Both the position numbers and the translations under genes were made by a program. A stretch of 64,000 bases of DNA from Lentinula raphanica (lineage: Eukaryota; Basidiomycota; Agaricomycetes; Agaricales; Omphalotaceae): NCBI GenBank assembly GCA_027919835.1, contig JANVFP010000019.1:248001-312000 (forward strand), in the 5' to 3' direction. This document shows, piece by piece, positions 1 through 12,198 of this stretch (within the stretch, counting starts at the first letter, position 1; the number at the start of each line of letters is the position of its first letter). The notes below the pieces were generated by a model. The model saw only the letters and a program-made list of their open reading frames with translations. It was not told where the DNA came from and searched no databases.

Positions 1-716
1 CTCTAAACCCTATATCAATCGCCATGACCAAAGGCACGACCAAGAACGGAATATAGCTCGCAAGCAATATAAGTAGCTGAGTTGAAGTGATTCTTGACTC
101 CGAGTACTCTTTGAGGATGTAGAATATACACGGGAGCGTGGTAGTCGCTGTTGAGGCGCCGTATGCGATAAGTAGTGGGTATATTGACTGAGAGCCTGAG
201 GCGGTTTTTAGCGACTGGTTAGTAGGTTTGCGAACGTGACAAGAAATAGCTTCATATGATATGATAGGAAGATGAGTGGGATGAGACTTACCAGTCCATA
301 GTGCTCGAAGTCCAAGTAGAAACGTTGGGAATTGAAATAACCTATATAGTGGTGGTCGACAGTTATGAATAATGCGAGCTTCGAAAGACCTCAAGGCCCT
401 CAGAATACAAAACTCACAACTCGAGCCATGCAAAACATCCCAACCAAAATAATTCACCGTGCGGATGTATCTTTCCCGTGGCAATACCACCAATCAAAGG
501 GTCCGCTGAGAAATCAACGTACCACTGACGCAGAGCGGGCAGGATGGGAGGGACATAAGTCGAAGGATATACGATTTGAAAGTCGAGTAAGATTGAAGCT
601 GGAATATGGACCTATACAAGAAATTAGCAACATTGGAAGTTGGAACGCGTGATATGGTAGCAAGTCACCAGGAAGAAACAAAAGTAGACGAGATCGAAAG
701 AGCGAGGGAGAGGCAT
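1..716 (-). CDS. EXPERA-domain (TMEM97/sigma-2 receptor-like) membrane protein, 3' end off the window
   Basis: Four exons on the minus strand give one coherent protein: 669-716, 418-611, 292-341 and 1-195. Exon 1 begins MPLPRSFDLVY. Exon 2 carries HIPASILLD and WYVDFSADPL. Exon 3 carries LFQFPTFLLGLRALW. Exon 4 carries YPLLIAYGASTATTTLP and a final hydrophobic segment. The order, the DPL pair and the 'YG-x-x-x-ATTT' block match the EXPERA domain of the TMEM97 family, four-helix ER/endolysosomal proteins that bind sterol-like ligands. The third intron has a perfect TACTAAC branch site 20 bases before its acceptor. The protein is cut by the left edge just after the last membrane segment, so only a short tail should be missing. 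It shares a 223-base divergent promoter with the WAPL gene. Ligand and physiological role cannot be read from sequence. Confidence 0.85.
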
Positions 717-939
717 CGAGTGCACTCAAATTTGACTGCGATATAGTCTAGCTAGCCGTGGTTCACGATGAAGACGAGTTGAACGAGTTCAATTGAACGG
801 CGAACGCGTTCGACAAGTTTGAAATTAGCCGGCACGCAAAGCACGTGAAACTGAGAGTCAGACGCCCTCAGGCTCTTGACGCCCTCTTCGCGTTAGCCTC
901 CCACAACCTCTAGAATTCAACCTCACCCTTGTACACAAC

Positions 940-3897
940 ATGTCTGCTCGGACATATGGAAAGAAAGGCACGAAGAGGAAGTCGAGCTCCATTCTGAACT
1001 CAGAGCAAAATGCTGTCAAAAAGCCGAAACTGGATTCGACCTCGGAACCGTCTACAGGAGCTGCTCGAGACCTCTCTCACATTTTCGACACTGTCATATC
1101 TTCTTCAGCGCCTTCTACACCTACCAAGCTAGCCAAAAGGATGCTGGGACGATCCAAAACAGAGTCCTCTCTCGAAGGCCAAAGTTCTTCACCAAATTCC
1201 ACGCTGGATCGAACATCTTCACTGCCTTCGTTTCAAACTCCCACCAAATCCAAAATTCTCCCTCCACCGGCTGTATCAGAGCCATCCTCTTCACCGCAGC
1301 GTCCAGCATTGGTAAACAAGAGGACTTATGCTGGAAAATCACGGTCCTTTCTGGTTGAACTGGCTGTCGACCAGTCGATCCCGCCGGATTTGCAAGATGA
1401 TTACAATAATCGAGAGTCGTATGCAGCTCTGCTGAGTCGGTGGGGCGTAGACAACTCTGAGGATGAACCTTATCCGGAACCAGGACTCGCTTCTCCCTCC
1501 AAGTCTAGTACATCGACGCCGAATGGTTCTCCGTCGAAAGGAAAGAGCAAAGTACGATTGAAGCAGGAAATGAATTCTCCCAGTGGTGCTATCAAGCCGC
1601 TAAGGAGCATCACAGAGATACGAAACAAAGGAGAAAGTAGAAGGTTCCTAGACGAGGTTGGATATCTGCTGGAAGGCCTGGGAAAAGATGAAACACCGGC
1701 GTCGAAGAAAGCCAGGTTCGTGACAACAAGTGATTCTAAGTTTAACTCATTTCTCATCAAGTGCAACAGTGCTTTAGAGATCATCAACAGACTTTGTGAA
1801 CCTGATTTCATTCGTCAAGCCAAAGCTGCAGATTTTTTGCAAAGTACTTGGGATGCATTCATCGAAGCTGGCGGAGGAACTGGTGAAGATAAAGTATGTT
1901 ATCATGCTGATTGCCTACGTGGTATTCATCCTAATCTCCTTAGGTCCTCGATACTCTTTTTATGGCTTTCGTTGCGCTAGTATCCCGCGACGTCGTTTCC
2001 ATAACGGACTTGGCGCAACGCACTTGCTCTCCGTCCTCAAGCACCTCTTCACATTCATCCTTAGTTACGGCTTTGTTTTCGCTTCTCGCTTCAATCTCAC
2101 CAGAGAGCGATCCTCTCTTGATCATATCTCAAAGGTCTACTCCGGATGGTCCACTCAAGAAGCTGGGCATAATGAAGACTGATCGTGCTGTCCTGAAAAC
2201 TCTACATTTAACCTTCACATCGCAAGTCCGTATGTTTTCTTCAAAGACGTCCGTGCGTAATGTCCTCTCTTTGAGGCCTCCACTTTACTCATAAGGTGGC
2301 TTCGCAGATCTCAAATGCATTACTCTTAACGCATACACTGGCCACGATACCTGTGGAGTTCTTATCGCAACCTCTCCTCTCTCCTCTCCTACGATCTCTC
2401 CGTTCCCAGTTGCAACCAGCAGTAGATCAATTTTCTTCTGGATCCTCCTATCTGAATTCCGCTAATCAGGATACTACCCATTCCTCTTCGAAGCCGGCGC
2501 GCGCTTCGTCTTCGTCATCATCGACCCACTCAACAACAACCAGTGCTTCTCTTCTTGTCATCCACGATCTTCTCGTCCTTCTAGATAACTATCTCCTTGC
2601 ACAATGGGCGCCTTCGCAAGAGGCTGAGCAAGAAAGAACTCGTCGATTGCTTGACAAGGCTCGCGATGAATGGTTAGCGAATGGTTTAATTGCCGCCGGT
2701 ATAACCGCCGAACTAGCAAGCAAGGAGAGCAAACGGAGGTCTCATCTGAGTGGGTGTTTAGCGTCTTCCTCTTTGCATGTTCCTTGACTGGTGTGGGTTT
2801 TCAGATACCGCGACTCGATGTACGGAAATAGTCTTCCGAGTGCTAGTCAGTCTCACACACTCTGATCCCGGCTGGGGTCAGACTTTAACCAAAAGCAACC
2901 AAGCGGTTTTGTTCATTGTGAGAACGATTGTTCGGGCAGATATCCTATGGAATCTTCACATGGACCGAACTTGCCGACCATCTATTTCAAGAAAAGCCTC
3001 TGCAGATAGTACGAATCATTCTAAGAAGGCGAAGACAAGGACTACTGCCACTATACCAAAAGTGGAAGATCTAGATGACAATGATTCATTGACAGATCAT
3101 GTCTCCTCTGAGGAATCGGAAAGTGGAGACGATAGTAGTAGACCCACGAAGGCAACGGAACGTGTGCGCACTCATGCGCTAGATTGGCTTTGTCTGTCGC
3201 TTGGTCTCTTGACGAATCTAGTCCAAGTGGTCGACGAGGCAAAAACGATTTTCAGAAACACCAGTCCGTATTTCTCTTCGAAAATTATCGCGCCTCGTGC
3301 TCATCCAGATTTCGATTAGTGCTAGATCCTGACTGTATCCACAAGCCCCTCCCATGTGTCCATGTCTGCTCCTGTCGCAAACCTGCGAGTGTCCTCGACA
3401 TCCTGATAACCACATACAAACACCAACTGCCCATCGTCTCCTCTACGGTCAAGACAGAAAAACTTGAGACTCCGCACCCATCGGAAATAGAACAACAGGA
3501 GGCGGAAGCAGACGCCTCCTTTCTGTTAGGGCATCTTTCTGTCCTTTTTGGATTGCTCATGATGGACAGCCTAGAGAACCAGGATATCGTTCTGGATGCG
3601 TTACCGTTACTCCACCCGGATCTTGAAGACACCAAGCCTAGTTCCAATAACACTAATAGGAGGAAACGGCAGAAACTTGCCCAATTGTTGGAAAACGCGT
3701 CAGAGTTGGGTGCTTTCTACACTGTCATTACTCGGAGAGGGCTTTCTGGCGACGGGATGGCCATCGATAGTGGGTCCGACTTTGGAGCGAACCGTTCCGA
3801 TGGTGATGCTGTTAGAGGAGTTAATGTAGCCAAGGGAGTCATATCATTTCTGCGGGATCTACAGAGCAGGTTCGAGGGGTTGCGGAGCTCGTGCTAG
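940..3897 (+). CDS. wapl: WAPL (wings apart-like) cohesin release factor
   Basis: Five exons (940-1893, 1944-2252, 2308-2749, 2805-3263, 3326-3897) join in phase to about 911 residues. The N-terminal 200 residues are Ser/Pro-rich and basic (KKGTKRKSS), as expected for a nuclear protein. The region after about residue 210 carries WAPL-domain features: LRSITEIRNKGESRRFLDEV, then CTEIVFRVLVSLTHSDPGW, then NPDCIHKPLPCVHVCSC. The last motif is created by splicing 3263 to 3326 and supports that junction. WAPL binds the cohesin/Pds5 complex and promotes release of cohesin from chromatin. The exon 2/3 junction (donor 2253, acceptor 2307) is the least certain. Acidic and Ser-rich stretches inside the helical domain look like inserted loops. 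The ATG at 940 directly follows a short leader and is the only plausible start. Confidence 0.85.
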
Positions 3898-5310
3898 GCT
3901 CAAAATATATTCGCGTAAGCCTCGAATTCGGTTCAATCCGTTTCGAGACTGATCATCACCAGCAAATGAACTCGCAGAGAGCATACTGTGGCTCAACCGT
4001 GATACACCTACATCGCATCTCTTCATTCGTGTTCACGCACCACCAGGCATCAGACTTCGTTTTTGAAGATTGATATACTGTCTCGCGCATTCACTGCATC
4101 AGACTACACTACGGATCTTCTCCCGAATGGTTAGGGTTTTCTATATGGTCGTCAGCCAACTCTGCCTTGATCTGAGCAGTTTCGAGTGTAGACCAGTATT
4201 GACTAATGAAGCTTTGAAGCTTGAACTTTGAAGATTACGCCAATCATATCTCGTTTTCCTTCAGGCTGAAAGGAGATTCTAGTCTTCGCTCAAGAATCCA
4301 CCGGTGCCACGTTACAATAGGTTACAATCTATTACAAGTTACAACGCTGCGCGCAAGGCCAGGCAAGAACCCCCAAGAAGAGAGGCAGAGGCACCAGGTA
4401 CTCGCTCTCGCTTCACGAAGATGGATATCCAGAATTCCGAGATTTTCGGTATCAGGCTCTAGCGAACCCGACACGTTTAGAAGCCTATCAGATGGAGCAT
4501 ATGCATTTCATTCCAGCTGCGCCCACAGCAGCTAGTGACCATTTGTTATTGTGATGCACCATCTGCTAGGACCAAAAATCATCCCATTTACTCCGCTATT
4601 TTCGTGTACTGGTCTTGCTAGGTCTTGCTCCGGCCTACATCATGATGCGGTATATCAATACTCTGTGGATCCCGTCCGACAAGTCCTGTATCTTGAGAAT
4701 TCTCAAAGAAGTTCTACACTGTTCTGCTTCACTTGAATTCCGATTCATAAGTCTGACGCAGCAGTATTACTCGATGAATGCAAATATCCATTTGCAACGT
4801 GTGCGATTTCATCGACCGCCGACGGTCGTAGTCATGTAGATTTCCGAAAAGGACGTATGTCTTTCGCGACATACTACGCTTTTCCTCATTTCTCAGTTTG
4901 TCAAGACCGCGCTTATCCGTGAATCTAAGTCAGCCCGCCTGTGACTGCCCGGAATTGATCGATTAACGGCCCTGTTTGCCTCTTTGAGATAACGGCTCTT
5001 CCATGCATAAATCGAAGACAGGCAATGTGTTTTCTACATATAAGCCCCTTCTCAAATGATCTCGTTTCTTCCTTTCCAATCTTTGACGGGCAACGGTGTA
5101 GAAACCGAGTATTCACGCGTGCTGGAAGGGGATATGATCGTTCTCAATAGCAATCTCAGCGATTCTGCTAGGTACGACTCCACGAATTCGGGCTTAAGTC
5201 CTCTTCAGTATGAGTTTACCTTATCCCACAGATCGGCTCTGGATTGCCAACAACTGTCGTATTCATCCTCCAGGAAACCATCCGAATCAGCTTCAACATC
5301 CGCTCTCCAG
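3898..5310. other. intergenic stretch without a recognised gene
   Basis: Between the WAPL stop and the F-box core start I see only short unsupported reading frames. An in-frame ATG at 5056 could extend the following F-box protein by 85 residues, so 5056-5310 may be its 5' coding region or leader. Confidence 0.5.
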
Positions 5311-6973
5311 ATGATTCCGCCGCTTCCTGAAGATGTATTCATAGCGATCTTTCATTATCTGGCACTGAGAGATGTGCTTTCGATGAGAACAGTACACAAA
5401 ATCTGACTTGTCTTCGTTTGTGAGTGCCCAGCTGATTGCATTCATCTGCCAGGTATGCAAGAACTTTAACGATATCACACACTTGCGTGGGCTTTGGCTT
5501 CTGATTCTGCGCAAAGAGGTATGGAACCGCAATATCCCTACCCCACGGGTGAACCTGGACTCTCTCTGCGCTGCCCAAATTGAAAAATTGGTTGCTAGCG
5601 CGTTGTCTCTACATCTCAACTGGACATCAAAGAATCCAAAGGCAGTACGGAAACGCCATGTCGCATTAACCACACCTGGGGCACGTATCACGTCCCTACA
5701 TTTCATCACCCTCGAGGGTTGTTCCTGTTTGCTCTCTTTGTCCGTCACAAGTAGGGTGGAGCCAAGAACAGTGACGTTGGAGTGTTGGGATCTGAGTTCA
5801 TTGAGGTGCAAAGCTCGAAGAACAATGCACTGGTTCGGAGGTTATGCGGTCAATTCGGATCCTGAAAGTACTGGGATCATTGCGATTAGAACACCTCAGT
5901 GAGCTCCAGGAATGACTCCTCTGATTGACTCCAGACACAGCTGACTTTCTTAGCGTCGAGGTACTAGCGTTTGACCCATCCGCGTCAAATCCAGACTCAG
6001 CATTCATCCCCCTTATAACGTTGAGTACGGCGGCCAAAAGCGTACTATCTCTTGCTGGAACAACGTTGATTCTTCGCACCATGAATAACGAGCTCAAAAT
6101 TTTGGATATCGTACGACCATTATATGAACTACGACTCGAAGACCGACAACCAATTATACCCCCCAATCAGGTGCTATCTGCAGTAGTACACTCTATATTG
6201 CTGTTTACACTGACGAAGATCTGCAGCCTGACAGTTTCGAGGCCATTATTCATAACGAATACGCCATCATTCTAAGACCCAAAATCCTCGCATTATACGC
6301 GTTAGATGCCTTCCGACGTGGATCTCATCCTCCCTCGGTCCCCATCTCTCCTGTTCAGGTACACGAGTTTCAATGGAGAATTGATAGTTGTGTCATGCAG
6401 CGACAACGATCCCCTTCTGCCCGAAGACTTAGTGACGAATCCAGGCCTTGTGGTCTCAATATCCTCATTCGATATTCGACCCTGTTCCCGTGGCCGGTAA
6501 ATTTACTGCACCATTTTATCCTTTACCCTAATCATTCGTACATCTCGCCCCCCACCGACGGTAGTCATGCTTCCACAAGTTCGACGAGGTTTGCGGTCAC
6601 TTCGAGCAACCCGCCATACCGTTTTCCCCCAGTTTTATCCCAGACGATTGTGTCGCCTATCCGTCTATTCTCTATCACGGACATGGCGCTAGGGCCGTAT
6701 GGAACCGCTATCTGGTTGGACAACCACACGGACTACTATGAGGAAGTTGGACAGAGGTTAGCGGGGCTCATGTTAACAAAGCTTTCCAACAACAAGGAGG
6801 GAGCCGGAAGCGATAATGCCCCTCCAGATCAATTCTCAACGAAAGCATCAACGGTTTTTTGCGCTCATGAGACAGATGATTGGAATCGAGTGGCGATGGA
6901 CGAAAGTGAGGGGCGCATAGCAGTTGGCTCAATAAAGGGGAACATATTGATCGAAGATTACGTCGACAGATGA
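5311..6973 (+). CDS. F-box protein with beta-propeller-like C-terminal region
   Basis: The protein opens with a textbook F-box, PPLPEDVFIAIFHYLALRDV. It is completed across the first intron (donor after 5391, acceptor before 5453) by VCKNFNDITHLRGLW. This would bind Skp1 in an SCF ubiquitin ligase. The rest is about 400 residues in several exons. It ends with the pattern RIAVGSIKGNILIEDY, which resembles the last strand of WD-like propellers found in many basidiomycete F-box proteins. I chose the ATG at 5311 because it sits immediately before the F-box, but the frame is open back to an ATG at 5056. Internal junctions near 5900, 6170, 6360 and 6500 are not fully resolved. The substrate is unknown. 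Confidence 0.7.
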
Positions 6974-7189
6974 ACCAATCATTCGCGGTTGCAGACAAAT
7001 AGAGTCCCAACTAAAGAGAGCGCAAACCATCGAGGTCTACCGTATCACGCATCTTTAGATATCGTTCAAACTTCAACGGCGTTGCCTTGTCTGGCCCACA
7101 GTCCAGACAATGCGACTAGACAGGTTACATTGGATCTGAAATCGCACTACATTTGACTATTATACACTCGGTTTTGGACGGTTTCTGCG

Positions 7190-8682
7190 TTAAGGCGTTG
7201 CGATAAGAACCTGAATACGGTGTGAGATCGAGTCCAGTTGAGACCATTCACGTATAGAACTCACGGCGGATGGAGTTAAGCCAAGTTCCCTGAGGGATTT
7301 AGAGAAATCTGTTTTCGCGAACGTTTTCCTGTTGCCGACAAAGACGAAGATGACGAAGAAGTGCTCGAGAGATGAATCAATAACAAACCTCGGAAAATGT
7401 TGTGCAAAGGTCACCGAATCAACATTCACATCCAAGGTCTGTGAGGCAAGGAATTCCGCTACTGCACTTAATGCTAGCGTGGAAAGAAGGTCGATCAATG
7501 GGTTTTCGTTTTGTAGAAAAATAATGATAGGCCACAAGAGAAGAGTCAGCCACTTACGAGAATCACTGGGTAATGAAGTCGTATACGGCTGACCCCCGGT
7601 GGACATACGAATCTGTAGACGGGTTTCTTTGAAGTCCTTGCCAGCAACACCAGATGCTGAAGAGCTGGATTGCACTGGCGGCGGGGTAGACGTCGAACTT
7701 CCTACGTCCTCTATTGGTCGTCCTTCACGAAGCGCCTTTTCCCGGGCAGCTTTCTCAGCACGAGCCTTCTTGTCTGCCTCAATCTGAGCCTTGACAGCAG
7801 CCCGAGCTTTTGCTTCCTCGATCTTTTCTACCCAACAAGTTCAAACTACAGATTGACCGACGTGCAACCCAGTAGAGACACACACACCTCGTTTCTTCTG
7901 CTGTGCTTCCTTGATTGCTTCTTTCGCTTGCAGCTCCTCTCGAACCTTGTGCATATCCTGGACAGAAGCAAAGACGGTCATTATGGCGCATCATACCCAA
8001 TTCCAGAAGCTACCTTTCCAGCTTTCCTCCTGAGTTGTTCATTGGCTTTTTGCTCAGCAGCATCTTCAACGGCTTTTCGGGAGCGCTTTTCCGCCATCTT
8101 GGCGCGTAGCTCAGCTAACTTTTCCTTCTTCTCCTCTTCGGTCAGTGGTTTAACCTATATCAAGGTATAAATCGAATGTGCATAATCAATGCGTTCTATG
8201 AAAGTACCTCCTCGGTAGATTCCTCGAACTGGTCATGTCCGCTTTTCTCAGCGTGAAATTCGGCTAGAGCTGTGTTCTTGAAGATCTTGCCACATTCAGA
8301 GCACTTGATGCTCTATGATGAATGGTTTCAGATTGTTAGTCGCACATCCGTGTCGTACTACATCATGCACCTTGGCCTCAGCCGCATTGGCTGCAGCACC
8401 CAAGCTCTGCAACGCTTGCGCATCTTCATCTTCATCCACATCCATGTTAACATCCGGCGCAGCACTAGAACTTGCTTCTGATACGTTCTCCGTACTCGGC
8501 ACTGGCTTGGACTCATTCTCAAGAATATGGTCCATCGCAGGCTGCAGTCCACGATTACCCGTTGCTTTCAAAGCCCCTACAAAGACAGATCAGATTTCAG
8601 AAGGTTTGATTTCGGTATCCTAACATTCAACGCGAGCAGGGTCAAAACCCATTGCCAGAAGAGTATCTTTGTCGCCAGCCAT
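7190..8682 (-). CDS. UBA - C2H2 finger - UBX domain protein (UBXN1/SAKS1-like CDC48 adaptor)
   Basis: Eight exons (8625-8682, 8371-8576, 8208-8312, 8014-8154, 7888-7957, 7558-7827, 7389-7473, 7190-7328) fit in phase. The N-terminus MAGDKDTLLAMGFDPARVEW continues ALKATGNRGLQPAMDHIL, a UBA domain that binds ubiquitin. Next is an acidic linker, then CSECGKIFKNTALAEFH with a following His, a single C2H2-type finger. A long Lys/Glu/Ala coiled coil (TEEEKKEKLAELRAKMAEKR onward) follows. The C-terminal UBX domain includes ETRLQIRMSTGGQ, LSAVAEFLASQT and the FPRKTF loop, all consistent with CDC48/p97 binding. CDC48 itself is encoded in this window at 59.3 kb. Proteins of this class link ubiquitylated clients to CDC48. 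The final residues after LRELGLTPSAV are less certain. Confidence 0.85.
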
Positions 8683-8994
8683 CGCGGAGAAGCACGTTCA
8701 GTATAGACAGACGAATAGGTCAGTGGATTCAAGGTTATTCAAGGTTTAGAAATTAGGAAAGCTGACGCGTCGAAAGAGCATGAGGCAGAAAGAACGTGAC
8801 TGGATACGGCCCGAAATTTGCCACCGGTCCGGCACGTGCAATTCTTTATCTCCTCGCGGCGCGCGCGTAAGTTGAGCCTTCAATTCCCTTGGATTGTCCA
8901 GAGCCAGATTGATCATAAGGACAAGCTTATTGACGAGTATAAAAGAGCTCAATGACTGTCTTCTCTATCCCACCATTTGTTGACAACTCCAATC
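8683..8994. promoter_or_regulatory. divergent promoter between the UBX and rhamnonate dehydratase genes
   Basis: This 312-base spacer separates two divergently read genes. A clear TATA box (TATAAAA, 8938-8944) lies about 50 bases upstream of the ATG at 8995 and points at the rhamnonate dehydratase gene. No TATA box was seen for the UBX gene side. Confidence 0.6.
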
Positions 8995-10831
8995 ATGACC
9001 AAAGCTTTTCCTACCATCGATAAGATTGAAACTTTCATCATCTCCCAAGTCGGGGATGGAGGGGACTATCATAGGCAGAAGGTCTGTTCATAGAAGTACT
9101 CGACTGCAGGAAACTAACGATAGAAAACATCAGCAAGGCCACTGGATCATAGATGTGCCGTTACCTTGTTGAAAACGAATTCCACTGCTAGTCTAACGCG
9201 TATGATTGCGAACAGAGTCCTATCAGCAATCCCATGTCTGGGTATGAACAATATCGTTCCTCACGAACCAGCTGGGGTATTGGTGTATTGGGGTCTTTGG
9301 TTGTTACAATTACTGCTTCAGATGGAACTAAGTATCTATCGTCTCACTCCCAATAGCGACTTCAATCTCACCGCACAATCCTTTCTAGAGGAATCTCCAC
9401 TGGCTTCGGTGGACCTCCAGCGTGTTGGCTCATTCGAGAACATTTCTCTCGGTTCGTCATGGGGTCTGATCCTCGCGACACCAATCGCATCTGGGATCAG
9501 ATGTTTCGCGCGAGTATGTTTTACGGTCGGAAAGGTATCACTTTGGCCGCGATCAGTGTCGTGGATCTCGCCATTTGGGATCTGTTAGGCAAGCTGAGAG
9601 ATGAACCAGTCTATGTTCGTCTCCTCGCATTAACCTCGATGTATTCTGTCTGGCTGACTCTAATCCATAGAAAATGATTGGTGGTCGCACTAAAGACAAT
9701 ATTCCTTTCTATTGTACTGGGTAAACTCGAGCAGCCACTGTACTCATGATGCATATACCGTGCTCATCATACGATGATATAGACCTCTTCCCACCGAAAC
9801 CCGTCGAATGGGCTTTTGGGGTGCAAAAGTTCCCCTTCCATATAGCCCTCTAGATGGCTTTGACAGTATGCGAAGAAATCTAGACTTTCTAAAAGCCCAC
9901 AGAGAGAAAGTTGGTCCGGATTACCCTATCATGGTCGATTGTGTGAGCGATCTCCTTGGATTCTGATGCATTGGAGATTTGAACATATCTCTGCAGTGGA
10001 TGTCACTGAATGTGCAATATGCCATCGAGATAGCCAAGAAGGCGATAGACGAGGGCATTGATATTCACTGGTGGGAAGAGGTGAATATGATCACGGTTAT
10101 CATCCAATCAGTTCAACAACACCTCTAATTGGTATGATAGGTCCTCCATCCGGATGATTTCGATGGCCACAAACTTCTCAAAGAGGCGTTGCCTCATGTG
10201 AAGTGGACCACGGGCGAACACGAATACAGCCGCTACGGATTCCGGAAACTTATCGAGCATCGCGCGATAGATATCTTGCAGCCGGACGTGATGTGGATGG
10301 GAGGATTGACGGAGGTATGTATGAAAACCTCCAAGTTATCTCCATCCTATGACATTCTCTTGTACAGCTTCTGAAGATTAGCGCAATGGCTAGTGCCTAT
10401 GATATCCCTGTGATACCTCATGGAAGTGGACCTTAGTAAGTAGCTCGCTCTTTACCAACAGACAACTGACCTAGTTCTGCTCTGACTATCAAGCTCTTAT
10501 CACTTCGTGATGTCCCAGGCGCATAGTCCTTTCTGTGAATGTAAGTGGATGATCTATGACCATTGATGGATTTGGCAAAGACCAACTTTTCTCCCTGTTC
10601 TAATCCTTTCCCCCAGATATCGCCAACTCTCCAGACGGTAAATCCATTCAACCTGTATTCGGCAATCTTTTCATCAACGAGCCTGTCCCCCATGGTGGAT
10701 CTTTGGATGTGTCTGACGAACCTGGGTTTGGGCTGACACTGAATCCGCAACTCACTCTACTCCCTTCCGAGCAGTTCCTCGCTCCCAATCCAGAGAAAGG
10801 ACTCGGGAAGGCTGACGTAGAAGAACAGTAG
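8995..10831 (+). CDS. LRA3: L-rhamnonate dehydratase (enolase superfamily, MR/MLE type)
   Basis: Eleven exons: 8995-9081, 9134-9154, 9216-9331, 9389-9614, 9671-9720, 9783-9942, 9997-10080, 10141-10314, 10368-about 10435, 10494-10540, 10617-10831. The protein starts MTKAFPTIDKIETF and contains PMSGYEQYRSSRTSWGIGVL and the capping-domain motif GFGGPPACWLI. Barrel motifs carry the metal ligands: PIMVDCWMSLN (Asp), WWEEVLHPDDFDGH (Glu) and TTGEHEYSRYGF (Glu). Also present are QPDVMWMGGLTE and the catalytic-His loop IPHGSGPYSYHF. All active-site motifs of the rhamnonate dehydratase group are there. The enzyme removes water from L-rhamnonate to give 2-keto-3-deoxy-L-rhamnonate in the fungal non-phosphorylating rhamnose pathway. 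The other pathway genes are not in this window. The exon 2/3 intron (donor GTGCCG) is weak. Confidence 0.88.
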
Positions 10832-12198
10832 ACCTCTTTCTCGAAGAGAGAGAGTCGATTGATTATGGCATCGTTCACTGCAAATGGGCAGGCCATCGGA
10901 TGCTTGAAGGCGGCTTAGGAGTTGTTTTCTTCGTTCACTTGATAGAAAGATTGTATATCTATATCTAACACGGAAATGTACCAACTTGGCAAACAATCCA
11001 AACCTTCTTGATGATATGTAGTCAACAATACTCCGCCGTCGGGATTCGGTCGTTGTGTTGTGTGCAATCCAGTGTACGGAGTGGATGTATGACAGGCTCT
11101 ATGTTTTCGTTGTAAGTTCAAGTCTTTGTTCTCGTTACATCTCGTTGTTGCTTTCATCCATCTACGAAGAGAGAGAATTTCAACCACGAAGAGAGAGAAT
11201 TTCAAGAAAAAAACTCGAAGCTATGAATTCTAGAGCTTAGTACGATCAAACCAACTACTATGTACACCCACCGAGGGCTGAACAAAATGTAGACTGGGGC
11301 TGCCGCGAATGACGAGTCCAGCTACAAATCTGGGGGTGTGATGTATCTACCATTCATTGGAGGCATTTCTCTCGTCCCTCTAGTTCCTGGACCCCTTGAC
11401 CTTCTTCTTCTTCGTATTTGTGTTACTTGCCTCTCTCCACCTCCTTCTATTAGCCGATGCCCGTTCATCGTCTATATCCCCGACCCTTCCAAACCCCGTC
11501 CAACTCTGTTTTGACAAGACGAATCCAAACAACGAACGAGGAGTCAGCGCCCACTCGGCTGAGTCGGAGTCGAATGTTTCTTACCAAGTTGTTTGCGATT
11601 GATTGAAGATGTACGTGTACGGAACGTGCCAGTGAACGTTGAAACAAGTTTTGAGGATGAATAAAAGTCGAAGAGAAAGCTTTCTTTTCCTTGCCAGCAA
11701 GGAAAGATGGTGATTCTCCATCCTAGGAAAAATAGCGCATCACTGTTCAGTGATCCATGATCCTACTGATGATCCTCATTGACATGAGTTATCATTCGAC
11801 TAAGTACTAAGTATCCCGGCCTATTCTGGCCGGATGATTTGACGCCGCACGCGTGCTTTGCGATGAAGTTCTCTACAAAGGGCTGTAACAAGGTATACAT
11901 ATTCATATCCAGAGCCTTCTAATTTAGTAGAGAGAGGGAGAGAGATGTAACATCGATACACGATCGTCGATGACTGTCTACAGTTGACCGATTGACCAGT
12001 GGCAATCTCTGATTCTTTTAACAGCCTAGAGTCTATAATACACTTGATGCGAATCCCTAAGAGTCCAACTCTTGACTCCAAGGGAAATCAATAACTACTA
12101 AATCGTGGATCTATCATGAAAAAATGGAGGTCATAATGATACAAGGAATATTGAGCTTCGAGGGGCAACTCTTCAAATGTCTGAGAGGAAATGAGAAA
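10832..12198. other. intergenic stretch; small tandem repeat only
   Basis: This 1.37 kb lies between converging genes and shows no credible reading frame. It holds the 3' regions of both neighbours and a short two-copy tandem repeat at 11164-11205. Confidence 0.5.
11164..11205. repeat. two-copy 22-base tandem repeat
   Basis: The 20-base block ACGAAGAGAGAGAATTTCAA occurs at 11164-11183 and again at 11186-11205, separated by two bases. It is purine-rich and lies outside any called gene. Confidence 0.85.

Noticed and set aside
10433..10996. Minus-strand frames of 79-105 codons
   Set aside because: They are antisense to the last exons of the rhamnonate dehydratase gene.
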